Of a stretch of DNA of 64,000 nucleotides, positions 18,507 to 26,248 are shown in pieces. Position numbers and translations under genes: made by a program. The notes under the pieces are model-generated. The model was not told where the DNA came from, did no database searches, and was given only the letters and a program-made list of their open reading frames with translations. The DNA is from Elioraea rosea. GTDB taxonomy: Bacteria; Pseudomonadota; Alphaproteobacteria; Acetobacterales; Acetobacteraceae. Numbering within the stretch: the stretch's first letter is position 1; every line of letters begins with the position of its first letter. The stretch spans positions 1 to 64,000 of the forward strand of contig NZ_VFAC01000013.1 in NCBI RefSeq assembly GCF_007644105.1, in the 5' to 3' direction.

Positions 18507-18529
18507 GGGCTCGCCCTTCCGGCGAGCCC
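18507..18529 (+). terminator. Hairpin with 9-bp perfect arms followed by a pyrimidine run
   Basis: GGGCTCGCC, a 5-base loop CTTCC, then GGCGAGCCC, followed directly by CTTTCCTTTTCC. In the rightward direction this resembles a Rho-independent terminator or attenuator, though the tract after the stem is mixed C/T. It lies 96 bases before the helicase start, downstream of the LexA box, so it could interrupt leader transcription. It might equally be a dispersed palindromic repeat element. Confidence 0.5.
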
Positions 18530-18530
18530 T

Positions 18531-18578
18531 TTCCTTTTCCCGGCCTTCCCACCCTTCCTTTTCCCGCCCTTCCCACCC
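18531..18578 (+). repeat. Two tandem copies of a 24-bp all-pyrimidine-rich unit
   Basis: Copies at 18531-18554 and 18555-18578 differ at one position (CGGCC versus CGCCC in the middle). Each begins TTCCTTTTCCC and ends TTCCCACCC. The strand is almost purely pyrimidine from 18528 to about 18586. It directly follows the hairpin and precedes the helicase start by 46 bases. Confidence 0.8.
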
Positions 18579-18624
18579 GCCCGCCTGCGCGGGCAGACTC
18601 GGCGCACGACGCGGAGGGAACGGC

Positions 18625-21600
18625 ATGGCAGAACCGGTACGGCAGGCACTTCTTGCGGCACGGCGCGGCCTGCTGGACTTCTCGACTCGCAACCGGCTCC
18701 TCTCCCTCCCCCGCCCCGGGCGCAGCACCGGTGTCGTGCCGATCGCGGGCGGACGGTCGGAAGCCGTCTTCCGCCTCCTGGTCACCGACCGAGCCGTCCT
18801 GGGCTTCGCCCCCTCCGTCGCCTCCGTACCGGCCGCGGAGGGTGAGGCCGCGCCGAAGCGCCGCCGTGCCGTTGCCGCCGCCCCGCGCCTGGCCGAGCCG
18901 GACCCGGACGACAAGGTGCTCTCCGCGCCTCTGACGGAGGAGGCGCTCGCGCGCGTGCTGACGCGCCTCGAACGCGACAGCCGCTCGGTGCGCGAGGAGC
19001 AGGGCGTGAACATCCTCTCCGCCGCGCTCGGCCAGCTTCTCTGGCGCGACCCGAAGGCCCCGGAGATGGAACGCGGCGCCCCACTCGTCATGGTGCCCGC
19101 GACGCTGAAGCGCGGCACGGCGCGCGATCCGTTCCGGCTTGCGTGGGACGAGGGCGAGGTCGGCGGCAACCTGACGCTCGCGGCCTTCCTTGCCGACACC
19201 TTCGGCATACGCCTTCCCGCGTTCCCCGAGCTCGACGAGCGGGACGACGCGGCCTGGGCGACCCTCTCCTCCTGGCTCGATGCGGTGGCCGAAGCGGTCG
19301 AAGGCCAGCCAGGCTTCGCGGTGGAGCGTGACGCGATCGCCGTCGGCCTGTTCTCCTTCGCCAAGTTCCTGATGTACCGCGACCTCGACGCCGATGCCTG
19401 GCCCGAGCCGTGGCGGCCGGACGCGCACCCGCTTCTCTCCGCCCTGGCCGGGGCGACGCCCCCGCCCGCAGCCGAAACGTTCCCGGACGACACAGAGATC
19501 GACGCCCTCATCACCGTCGAGAAGCTCGACTTCGTCCTCGACAGCGACGGCAGCCAGACGCTGGCCTCCGAGGCGGTGCGGCGCGGCGCATCGCTGGTGA
19601 TCCAGGGCCCGCCGGGTACCGGCAAGAGCCAGGTGATCACGAACCTGATCGCGCAGGCGGTGATCGACGGCAAGACGGTGCTGTTCGTGGCCGAGAAGCT
19701 CGCCGCGCTCGAAGTGGTGCAGCGGCGGCTCGCCGGCGTCGGGCTCGGCGCGGCCTGCCTTGCGCTGCACGGCGACACGGCGAACCGGCGCGCGCTGCTC
19801 GCCGACCTCGACACGACGCTGAAGGCCCCCCGCGCGCGCGAACCCGATCGGTCGGCCGTCGTCACGCCGCTCGGGTCGTTGCGCGGTCGGCTGAACCGGC
19901 ACGCTGCCGCGATGCATGCGCCGATCGGCGAGACGGGCTGGACGGCCTTCCGAGCGATCGGCGAGGCGGCGCGGCTCAAGGCCGCGGGCGTCGCGGCCCC
20001 CGAGGGCAGGCTCGATGCCGCGTCCTGGAACGCGGAAAAGGTCGCAGCAACCACACGGCTCGTCCGCGAGATGGCAGCGACCATCCGCCGCATCGGCCCG
20101 CCCGCGCGCCACCCCTGGCGCGGCGTGACGGCACGCGCGCTCGCGCCAACCGAGGCAGACAGGATTGCCGCGCGCATCCCCGCAGCACTGAGGGCGCTCG
20201 GCGCGCTCTCTGCCACTGGTGCGGCGACACGGAGCCAGGCCGCGCGGCGGCTCGCTACGCTGCGTGCGGCAGCCGAGTTCGCAACGATCCGCGCGCGCGC
20301 CATGGCGCTGGCGCCGGGCCTCACGAACGCGGCCTGGCAGGCCCCTGACCTCGAGGCGCTGCGCGCGCCGCTCGCCGCCGGCGGGGGGTTCTTCTCGAGC
20401 TTCTCCTCCTCCTACCGCGAGGCACGGGCGCGGATGGAAGCGCTGTGCGGCGGCGCGTTGCCGGCCGACGCCTCGACGCTGATCGACACGCTTTGCGAGG
20501 GGCAGCGTGTGCTCGCCGCGCACCCCGATGCCGCGACAACAACGCCCGACGCAGCCGAGGAGCAGTACCTCGCCGCTGCGCTCGGCGCATGCACGGACGC
20601 GCTCGACCCTCTGCTGGGCGACCTCGCGCTCGACCTGACGGCCGCCTTCGGGTCGGACGATGCACCCATCGCAGCCCTCGTCGAGCGGCTGGGCCTGTGG
20701 GCCGCCGCCCCGCAGGGCGCGCTGGCCGACTGGCTCGGCTGGGCAAGGCTCGCGCGGGAAGCTGCGGAAAGCGGCATCGGATCGTTCACCGATCGTCTCG
20801 CCGACGGGTCGATCGCGCCGGAAGAGGCGCCTTCCCGCTTCCGCCGCGCGCTGGCGGAAAGCCTTCTCGCCGCGGCGATGCGCGCCAACCCCTCGCTCGC
20901 CGCGTTCGACGGGCCAGCCTTCTCCCGCCTCGTCGAGGAGTTCCGCGAGGCGGACAAGGCGCGGCTCGGCCTCGCCCGGGCGGAGGCCGGCTTCGCCCAT
21001 GCCGCGCGGCTTCGCATCGCCGAGGGGCCGGACAGCTTGCGCGAGATGGCCGTGATCCGCGGCGAGCTCGCCAAGAAGCGTGGGCACATGCCGATCCGGA
21101 CCCTGCTCTCGCGCGCACCGAACGCGATCCAGGCGATCAAGCCCGTCTTCATGATGAGCCCGCTCGCCGTGGCGGAGTTCCTGAGCCCCGGTGCCATCGC
21201 CTTCGATCTCCTGGTCATCGACGAGGCAAGCCAGGTGGAACCGGCCGATGCCTTCGGCGCCGTCGCGCGCTCGCACCAGATGGTCATCGTCGGCGACGAC
21301 AGGCAGATGCCGCCCACCCGCTTCTTCGCCCGCATGACCGGGGAGAACGGCGAGGAGGAGGACGCGTCGGATGAGGTGCAGGCGGCGGATGTGGAGAGCA
21401 TCCTCTCGCTGTGCAACGCCCGCGGCTGGCCGACGCAGATGCTGCGCTGGCACTACCGCTCGCGCCACGAAAGCCTCATCGCCGTCTCGAACGAGGAGTT
21501 CTACGAGAAGCGGCTTCTCGTCATCCCCTCGCCGCGCCCGCGCGGCAAGGGGCTCGGCCTGTCGCTCGCCCACGTCGCGGGCAGCTTCGACAGCGGCGGG

Positions 21601-22992
21601 ACCGGCACGAACATCGCCGAGGCCGATGCGGTGGCCGAGGCGGTGATCGCGCATGCGCGCGACACGCCCGGCGACACGCTCGGCGTCGCCGCGTTCAGCG
21701 TGCGCCAGCGCGATGCGATTCTCGATGCGGTGGATGCCAAGCGGCGCGCCGACCCGTCGGTCGAGCAGTTCTTCGCTGCCCATCCGGCGGAGCCGTTCTT
21801 CGTGAAGAACCTCGAGAACGTGCAGGGCGACGAACGCGATGCGATGTTCATCAGCGTCGGCTATGCGCGCGACGGCGAGGGGCGGCTCGCGATGCGGTTC
21901 GGCCCGCTCTCGGCCGAGGGCGGCGAGAGGCGGCTCAACGTGCTCATCACGCGCGCGAAGAAGCGCTCGGTGGTGTTCTCCGGCCTGAGGGCGGACGACA
22001 TCGATCTCGCGCGCGCCTCAGGCCGGGGCCCCGCCGTGCTCAAGCGCTTCCTCGCCTACGCCGCCGCGCCCGACGGCACGACTGCCGCGGGAAGCGACGA
22101 CGATGCCGCGCTGTCGGATGCGATCGCGGGCGCGCTCGAAGGTGCGGGGCTCTCGGTCGCGCGCCGCGTCGGGCTTGCCGGCCTGTTCGTGGATGTCGCG
22201 GTGCGCGAGCCCTCCGGTGAGGGCTATGGCCTCGGCATTCTCACGGACGGTGCCTTCTACGCTTCCGCCCGCTCGGCCCGCGACCGCGACAGGCTGCAGG
22301 AGAGCGCGCTGGCGATGATGGGCTGGCGTCTCGCGCGGAGCTGGGCGGCGGATTGGCTCGTGCGGCCCGATGCGGAGGCCGCACGGCTTGCCGCACTGGC
22401 GGGCGCGACCGCCGCACCGGCCGAGGAGGCGCCGAAGGAGCGTACGCCGGGGCCGCTCGCCACGCCCTATGTCGTTGCGTCTCCGGAGGTTCCGCGCGAC
22501 ACGCCACTCGCTGAGGTTCCCTTCGCGCGGCTTGGCACCGTGGTCGAGGAGATCGTGCGCGTCGAGGGGCCGATCCACGCCGACGCGGTGATCGCGCGCG
22601 CGGCGTCCCTCTGGGCCATCGAGGCACCCTCGCCGAAGGAGCGTGCCGCGGTGGTGCAGGCGCTGCGGCTTTCGAAGGAGCTCGCTGGCCTCGTGCAGGA
22701 AGGAGAGTTCTGGCGGGCGGAGGATGCGCAGACCGTTTCGCCGAGAGACCGTTCCGGCCTGCCAGAAGCCTGGCGAAGCCCTGCCTGGATCGCGCCTGCG
22801 GAGCTGCGCTCGGCGATTCTCGCCACGCTCGAGGCGAGCGGCGGCGCGGTCGCGCGCCAGCGCGTCATCGAAGGGGCGGCGCGACTGCTCGGCATCGGCG
22901 CAAGCGGGTACGGTGCGCTCGCCGCGCAACTCGCATTGCTCGAGGGCGAAGGTCAGGTACGCGAGGAAGCCGGGCTGGTCTCGGCTGCCTAG
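18625..22992 (+). CDS. Large superfamily 1 helicase/nuclease-like protein (DUF4011 N-terminus, DUF3320-like C-terminus)
   Basis: 1455 residues. N-terminal region beginning ALLAARRGLLDFSTRNRLLSLPRP is typical of DUF4011. SF1 (COG1112-like) helicase motifs follow: Walker A GPPGTGKS at 328-335, Walker B VIDEASQ at 865-871 (D866, E867), RWHYRSRHESLI, VQGDERD at 1066-1072, and LNVLITRAKKR. Next is a Vsr/DUF559-like nuclease-type segment from D1190 (FVDVAVREP... LGILTDGAFY... RDRDRL... GWRLARSWAADW), then a DUF3320-like C-terminus. Known relatives are linked to restriction and defence, but a role here is inferred. Start ATG 18625 follows GGAGGGAACGGC. It is divergent from recA. Confidence 0.88.
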   Translation: MAEPVRQALLAARRGLLDFSTRNRLLSLPRPGRSTGVVPIAGGRSEAVFRLLVTDRAVLGFAPSVASVPAAEGEAAPKRRRAVAAAPRLAEPDPDDKVLSAPLTEEALARVLTRLERDSRSVREEQGVNILSAALGQLLWRDPKAPEMERGAPLVMVPATLKRGTARDPFRLAWDEGEVGGNLTLAAFLADTFGIRLPAFPELDERDDAAWATLSSWLDAVAEAVEGQPGFAVERDAIAVGLFSFAKFLMYRDLDADAWPEPWRPDAHPLLSALAGATPPPAAETFPDDTEIDALITVEKLDFVLDSDGSQTLASEAVRRGASLVIQGPPGTGKSQVITNLIAQAVIDGKTVLFVAEKLAALEVVQRRLAGVGLGAACLALHGDTANRRALLADLDTTLKAPRAREPDRSAVVTPLGSLRGRLNRHAAAMHAPIGETGWTAFRAIGEAARLKAAGVAAPEGRLDAASWNAEKVAATTRLVREMAATIRRIGPPARHPWRGVTARALAPTEADRIAARIPAALRALGALSATGAATRSQAARRLATLRAAAEFATIRARAMALAPGLTNAAWQAPDLEALRAPLAAGGGFFSSFSSSYREARARMEALCGGALPADASTLIDTLCEGQRVLAAHPDAATTTPDAAEEQYLAAALGACTDALDPLLGDLALDLTAAFGSDDAPIAALVERLGLWAAAPQGALADWLGWARLAREAAESGIGSFTDRLADGSIAPEEAPSRFRRALAESLLAAAMRANPSLAAFDGPAFSRLVEEFREADKARLGLARAEAGFAHAARLRIAEGPDSLREMAVIRGELAKKRGHMPIRTLLSRAPNAIQAIKPVFMMSPLAVAEFLSPGAIAFDLLVIDEASQVEPADAFGAVARSHQMVIVGDDRQMPPTRFFARMTGENGEEEDASDEVQAADVESILSLCNARGWPTQMLRWHYRSRHESLIAVSNEEFYEKRLLVIPSPRPRGKGLGLSLAHVAGSFDSGGTGTNIAEADAVAEAVIAHARDTPGDTLGVAAFSVRQRDAILDAVDAKRRADPSVEQFFAAHPAEPFFVKNLENVQGDERDAMFISVGYARDGEGRLAMRFGPLSAEGGERRLNVLITRAKKRSVVFSGLRADDIDLARASGRGPAVLKRFLAYAAAPDGTTAAGSDDDAALSDAIAGALEGAGLSVARRVGLAGLFVDVAVREPSGEGYGLGILTDGAFYASARSARDRDRLQESALAMMGWRLARSWAADWLVRPDAEAARLAALAGATAAPAEEAPKERTPGPLATPYVVASPEVPRDTPLAEVPFARLGTVVEEIVRVEGPIHADAVIARAASLWAIEAPSPKERAAVVQALRLSKELAGLVQEGEFWRAEDAQTVSPRDRSGLPEAWRSPAWIAPAELRSAILATLEASGGAVARQRVIEGAARLLGIGASGYGALAAQLALLEGEGQVREEAGLVSAA

Positions 22993-23002
22993 CCGAACGG
23001 GG

Positions 23003-24244
23003 TCAGACCGGTGCCTGAGGGTCGATCGAGGCGATCGGTGGACGCTTCACCCAGCCACCGCCCCTTCGCCCCTGCGCGAGCCCATAGTCGAAGAGGGCGC
23101 GCATGAACGTCTGGTCGAACGGCGCGGGCGGCTGCATGTCGAAATCCGAGCCGATGAAGGCGAGGTTGAAATCGAGACCGTCCGCCTGTGAGCGCATGTA
23201 GAGACGCAGCACATCATTGAAGCCGCTCACATAGATCATCGTCGAGATCGCACGGCTGGCGACGCCGAAGGTGCGCCGCTGGACCACCGCCCAGTCAGGG
23301 TCGAGGCGCGCGTTGCGGATGATCCACGCGTTGACTTCACGGACCCGCTCGCCGCGCTGTCGTCGCGCCCGGCGCAACTCCCCGAGCGCCGGGGGGTAGA
23401 GGAACGCCTGCGCGAAGGCGCCGCCATCGACATGCATCTCCTGGTGCGGCTCTCCGTCCACGGTTACGTCGATCATCACGGGCGGGAAGGCGCCGGGAAT
23501 CGCGGCCGAGGCGAGCAGGACCTTGCGGATAAGCTCCGCTGCGCGCGGATGCCCGCTCTTGGCAATCGCACCGATGTTCCACACGACCGGCTTCTGCGCA
23601 TCGAGGTTGGTGGTGCCGATCAGGAGGACACGGCCGGCGTCGTAGGCGGCAGCAATGCCGGCGAGCATCTTCTCGTCGAGATACTTGGTGATCGTTGCGA
23701 GCAATGGCGTCGTGTCGGCAAACGCATCGGCGAGAGCACCGCTGATCAGGCCACGCGAGATGGCGACGTCGCTGAGCGTGATGTCGGTATACACGCTGCG
23801 GAGCTGCGGATCGTACTCGGGACCGAGATACGCGAAGGGGGCGGTCAGCGCACCGGTGCTGACGCCGGTGACGAGATCGAACACCGGCCGCCTGCCGGTC
23901 TCGCTCCACCCGTTCAGCAGGCCCGCGCCAAACGCGCCGTTCTCGCCGCCGCCCGAGATCGCTAGGAAGTTCGAGACCGGCTGCGGCCCGCCTCGCGCAC
24001 CGAGACGCCCACCTTGGCGCGCCGCCGCGGCCTCGAACTCGGCATTGATCTCTACGACATCCGTCAGATAGAAGAACCGCTCGTTGGGAAGGCCGAGCAC
24101 GGTTGCGCGCTTGGTCAGATCACGTGGAACGGCGGGTTGCCGGATGGGCGTGGCGCACGCTCCAAGAAAAGCCGTCGCAGACAGCGACGCGCCGCCAAGC
24201 AGCAAGCCGCGGCGGCTGGAGTCCCGCCCACCCGTCAGTGCCAT
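23003..24244 (-). CDS. Patatin-like phospholipase with twin-arginine/lipoprotein-type signal
   Basis: 413 residues. Patatin-fold serine lipase/phospholipase. Visible: oxyanion loop SGGGENGAFGAGL, nucleophile elbow GVSTG, and the catalytic Asp in HVDGGAFAQ. The N-terminus has SRRGLLLGGASLSATAFLGAC, an RR-containing signal with a possible lipobox (FLGAC), so export and lipidation are likely. I chose the ATG at 24244 because AAGGGGAC precedes it. An ATG at 24280 overlaps the pbpC stop and is an alternative giving a 12-residue longer N-terminus. It follows pbpC and the alpha-2-macroglobulin gene on one strand, suggesting an envelope-related operon. Confidence 0.9.
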   Translation of the reverse strand: MALTGGRDSSRRGLLLGGASLSATAFLGACATPIRQPAVPRDLTKRATVLGLPNERFFYLTDVVEINAEFEAAAARQGGRLGARGGPQPVSNFLAISGGGENGAFGAGLLNGWSETGRRPVFDLVTGVSTGALTAPFAYLGPEYDPQLRSVYTDITLSDVAISRGLISGALADAFADTTPLLATITKYLDEKMLAGIAAAYDAGRVLLIGTTNLDAQKPVVWNIGAIAKSGHPRAAELIRKVLLASAAIPGAFPPVMIDVTVDGEPHQEMHVDGGAFAQAFLYPPALGELRRARRQRGERVREVNAWIIRNARLDPDWAVVQRRTFGVASRAISTMIYVSGFNDVLRLYMRSQADGLDFNLAFIGSDFDMQPPAPFDQTFMRALFDYGLAQGRRGGGWVKRPPIASIDPQAPV

Positions 24245-24276
24245 TTCTGTCCCCTTGCCCTTGCCTGTCTCGATTG

Positions 24277-26244
24277 TCATCGGATGCGCAATTCGGTCGC
24301 CGCCGCCGTCCCATCGGCGTCGATCACCGTCACACGATAGAAGCCGGGGCCCAGCGGGGTCCATCTCGTTTCGCGGCGATGACGGTCCGATAGGATCGGT
24401 TGTCCGTCTATGAGCCATGTCAAGGGTCTTTGCCCGCCGGAGGCGCGGAGCGTGACGTCCCCCTCCCCGAGCGCGGCGTTGGGCGGCGGAAAGACGAGCC
24501 GCAAGCGATCGGCCGTGCCGGCACCCAGACGCGCGAGCGCAGGCGCGGGCGCAAGAGGCGGCGCGGCAGGCAGCGGCCCGGCATCGGGCAGAAGACCGAA
24601 CACCGAGAACAGGACAGGCCCCGCGGTGACGCGCCCGGTGATCCCGGGCATCGGCGTGCCGTCAGGCCGCCCGAGCCACACGGCAACCGTGTGGGTTGCG
24701 CTGACGCCGACGGCCCAGGCATCCCGGTTGCCCCAGGAGGTGCCGCTCTTCCAGGCGATGCGCGGCGCTCGTTCCGGCGCGATGCCAGGCGGCGGCTGCG
24801 CTGCGGCAAGCATCGCGCGCACTGCGCCAGCCTCCGCCGCGCCGACGAAGGGGCGGCGGATCGGCGCCTCGCCATCCCGCCAGACCGGCTGCGCGACCGA
24901 CCCATCCGTTGCGATCGCGCCATAGAGTGCGGCGAGATCGTGCAGCGTGAGCCCAAGCCCGCCGAGCGCGACAGGAAGCGAGGGCGATGCTCCTGGCGGC
25001 AGGCGCGCGAGAATGCCGGCCGCCTTCAGCGAGGAGAGGAACGCGACCGGCCGGACCGCATCGGCCAGCGCGACCGCGGGAAGGTTGAGCGAGCGCACGA
25101 GTGCCTGCGCCACCGTCACGTCTCCGGCGAAGCCGCGATCGAAGTTCTCCGGCGCATAGTCGGCGAAGCGTCGCGGCAGGTCTGCGATGCGCGTCTCCGG
25201 CCGGACGAGGCCGAGGGCAAGAGCCTGCGCAACCAGGGCAGGCTTCAGCGACGAGCCTGGCGAGCGCACCGCGCGGGTAAGGTCGAGCGCGCCGGCGCGC
25301 CGCTCGCCCGCCGCTCCGCCATAGGCAGCGACGAGGGCACGCGTGTCGTTCTCCATCACCAGGATGGCGAGGTTCGCCTGGTCGGGAAGGTCCTCGGCGA
25401 TGCCATCGGCAAGGCGTTCCAGCGCGGCCTGGAGCGGCAGGGACAGCGTCGTCGCGGTCACGCCCTCGCCGGCGGCGGACGCGAGATGGCGCGCGTGTCT
25501 CGGCAGTGCGTGACGCGCGGCGCCGAGCGGCGCGGCGCCGAGCTCGCGAGCCTCGGTATCGGCCAGAACGCCGGCGGCAACGGCGTCACGCAGCACACGC
25601 GCGCGCGCCGCACCCGCCGGGTCGGGAAACCGGTCAGGCCGCAGCGCGGAGGGGCGCTGCGGGAGTGCCACGAGCAGCGCGAGTTCCGCCGGGTCGAGCG
25701 CCATGGGAGGTTTCGCGAACAGGGCAAGCGAGGCTGCCCGCACGCCCTCGAGGTTTCCCCCGAACGGCGCGAGGGTGAGCCACATGGCGAGGATCTCGTC
25801 CTTGCCGAAGCGCGCCTCGAGCTGCACCGCCCGCGCCATCTCGGCGAGCTTCGCGGCCAGCGTGCGCGGCCGCGGCTCGAGCAGCCGCGCCACCTGCATG
25901 GTGATGGTGCTCGCACCCGAAACGACGCGCCCGTTCACCACCGCCTGGCCAGCTGCACGGACGATCGCTGCGGGGTCGATACCGGCATGGGAGCGGAAGC
26001 GCCTGTCCTCGCGCGCGAGAAGCAGCTCGACGAAGAGCGGCGGCACGTCATCGACGCTGGTGCGAAGCCGCCATACGCCGCCGGGCGCGGGGCTTGCCGC
26101 CATCAGCCTGCCCTCCCGGTCATGCAGCTCGGCTGAAACCGTTTCGAGCCGCGACAGGTCGGGCGGGAAGGCGCGATCGGCGGCCATGGCCGCGACAAGC
26201 ACACCGGCAAGCCCGGCCGCGGCGGCGAGGAAGCGCCGACGCAT
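24277..26244 (-). CDS. pbpC: Penicillin-binding protein 1C
   Basis: 655 residues. Bifunctional class A PBP, inner membrane, periplasmic domains. Signal-anchor at residues 5-25 (FLAAAAGLAGVLVAAMAA). Glycosyltransferase motifs: LLAREDRRFRSHAGID and SGASTITMQVARLL. Transpeptidase motifs: SPGSSLKP (SxxK), a central SLN (in VRSLNLPAV), and KSGTS in AWKSGTSWGNRDAW. A C-terminal BiPBP_C domain (LRLVFPPPNAAL... PLTWLIDGQPI) ends the protein. ATG 26244 is four bases after the alpha-2-macroglobulin stop. pbpC linked with a yfhM-type macroglobulin is a recurrent pairing. Confidence 0.97.
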   Translation of the reverse strand: MRRRFLAAAAGLAGVLVAAMAADRAFPPDLSRLETVSAELHDREGRLMAASPAPGGVWRLRTSVDDVPPLFVELLLAREDRRFRSHAGIDPAAIVRAAGQAVVNGRVVSGASTITMQVARLLEPRPRTLAAKLAEMARAVQLEARFGKDEILAMWLTLAPFGGNLEGVRAASLALFAKPPMALDPAELALLVALPQRPSALRPDRFPDPAGAARARVLRDAVAAGVLADTEARELGAAPLGAARHALPRHARHLASAAGEGVTATTLSLPLQAALERLADGIAEDLPDQANLAILVMENDTRALVAAYGGAAGERRAGALDLTRAVRSPGSSLKPALVAQALALGLVRPETRIADLPRRFADYAPENFDRGFAGDVTVAQALVRSLNLPAVALADAVRPVAFLSSLKAAGILARLPPGASPSLPVALGGLGLTLHDLAALYGAIATDGSVAQPVWRDGEAPIRRPFVGAAEAGAVRAMLAAAQPPPGIAPERAPRIAWKSGTSWGNRDAWAVGVSATHTVAVWLGRPDGTPMPGITGRVTAGPVLFSVFGLLPDAGPLPAAPPLAPAPALARLGAGTADRLRLVFPPPNAALGEGDVTLRASGGQRPLTWLIDGQPILSDRHRRETRWTPLGPGFYRVTVIDADGTAAATELRIR

Positions 26245-26248
26245 CGGC

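Larger units (their letters stand above)
18202..18624. other. 423-bp intergenic region between divergent recA and helicase genes
   Basis: This is the longest space without a gene in the window. It holds a LexA-type box, a perfect 9-bp-arm hairpin and a tandem 24-bp pyrimidine repeat (listed separately). I tested the frames crossing it; they are Arg/Pro/Ser-rich and unlike any family. The segment 18333-18500 shows nothing else I can name. Promoters for both recA (leftward) and the helicase (rightward) must lie here. Confidence 0.8.

Noticed and set aside
18463-21783. 1106-codon minus-strand frame opposite the helicase
   Set aside because: The plus strand shows real helicase motifs in order; the minus reading is low-complexity Arg/Gly/His.
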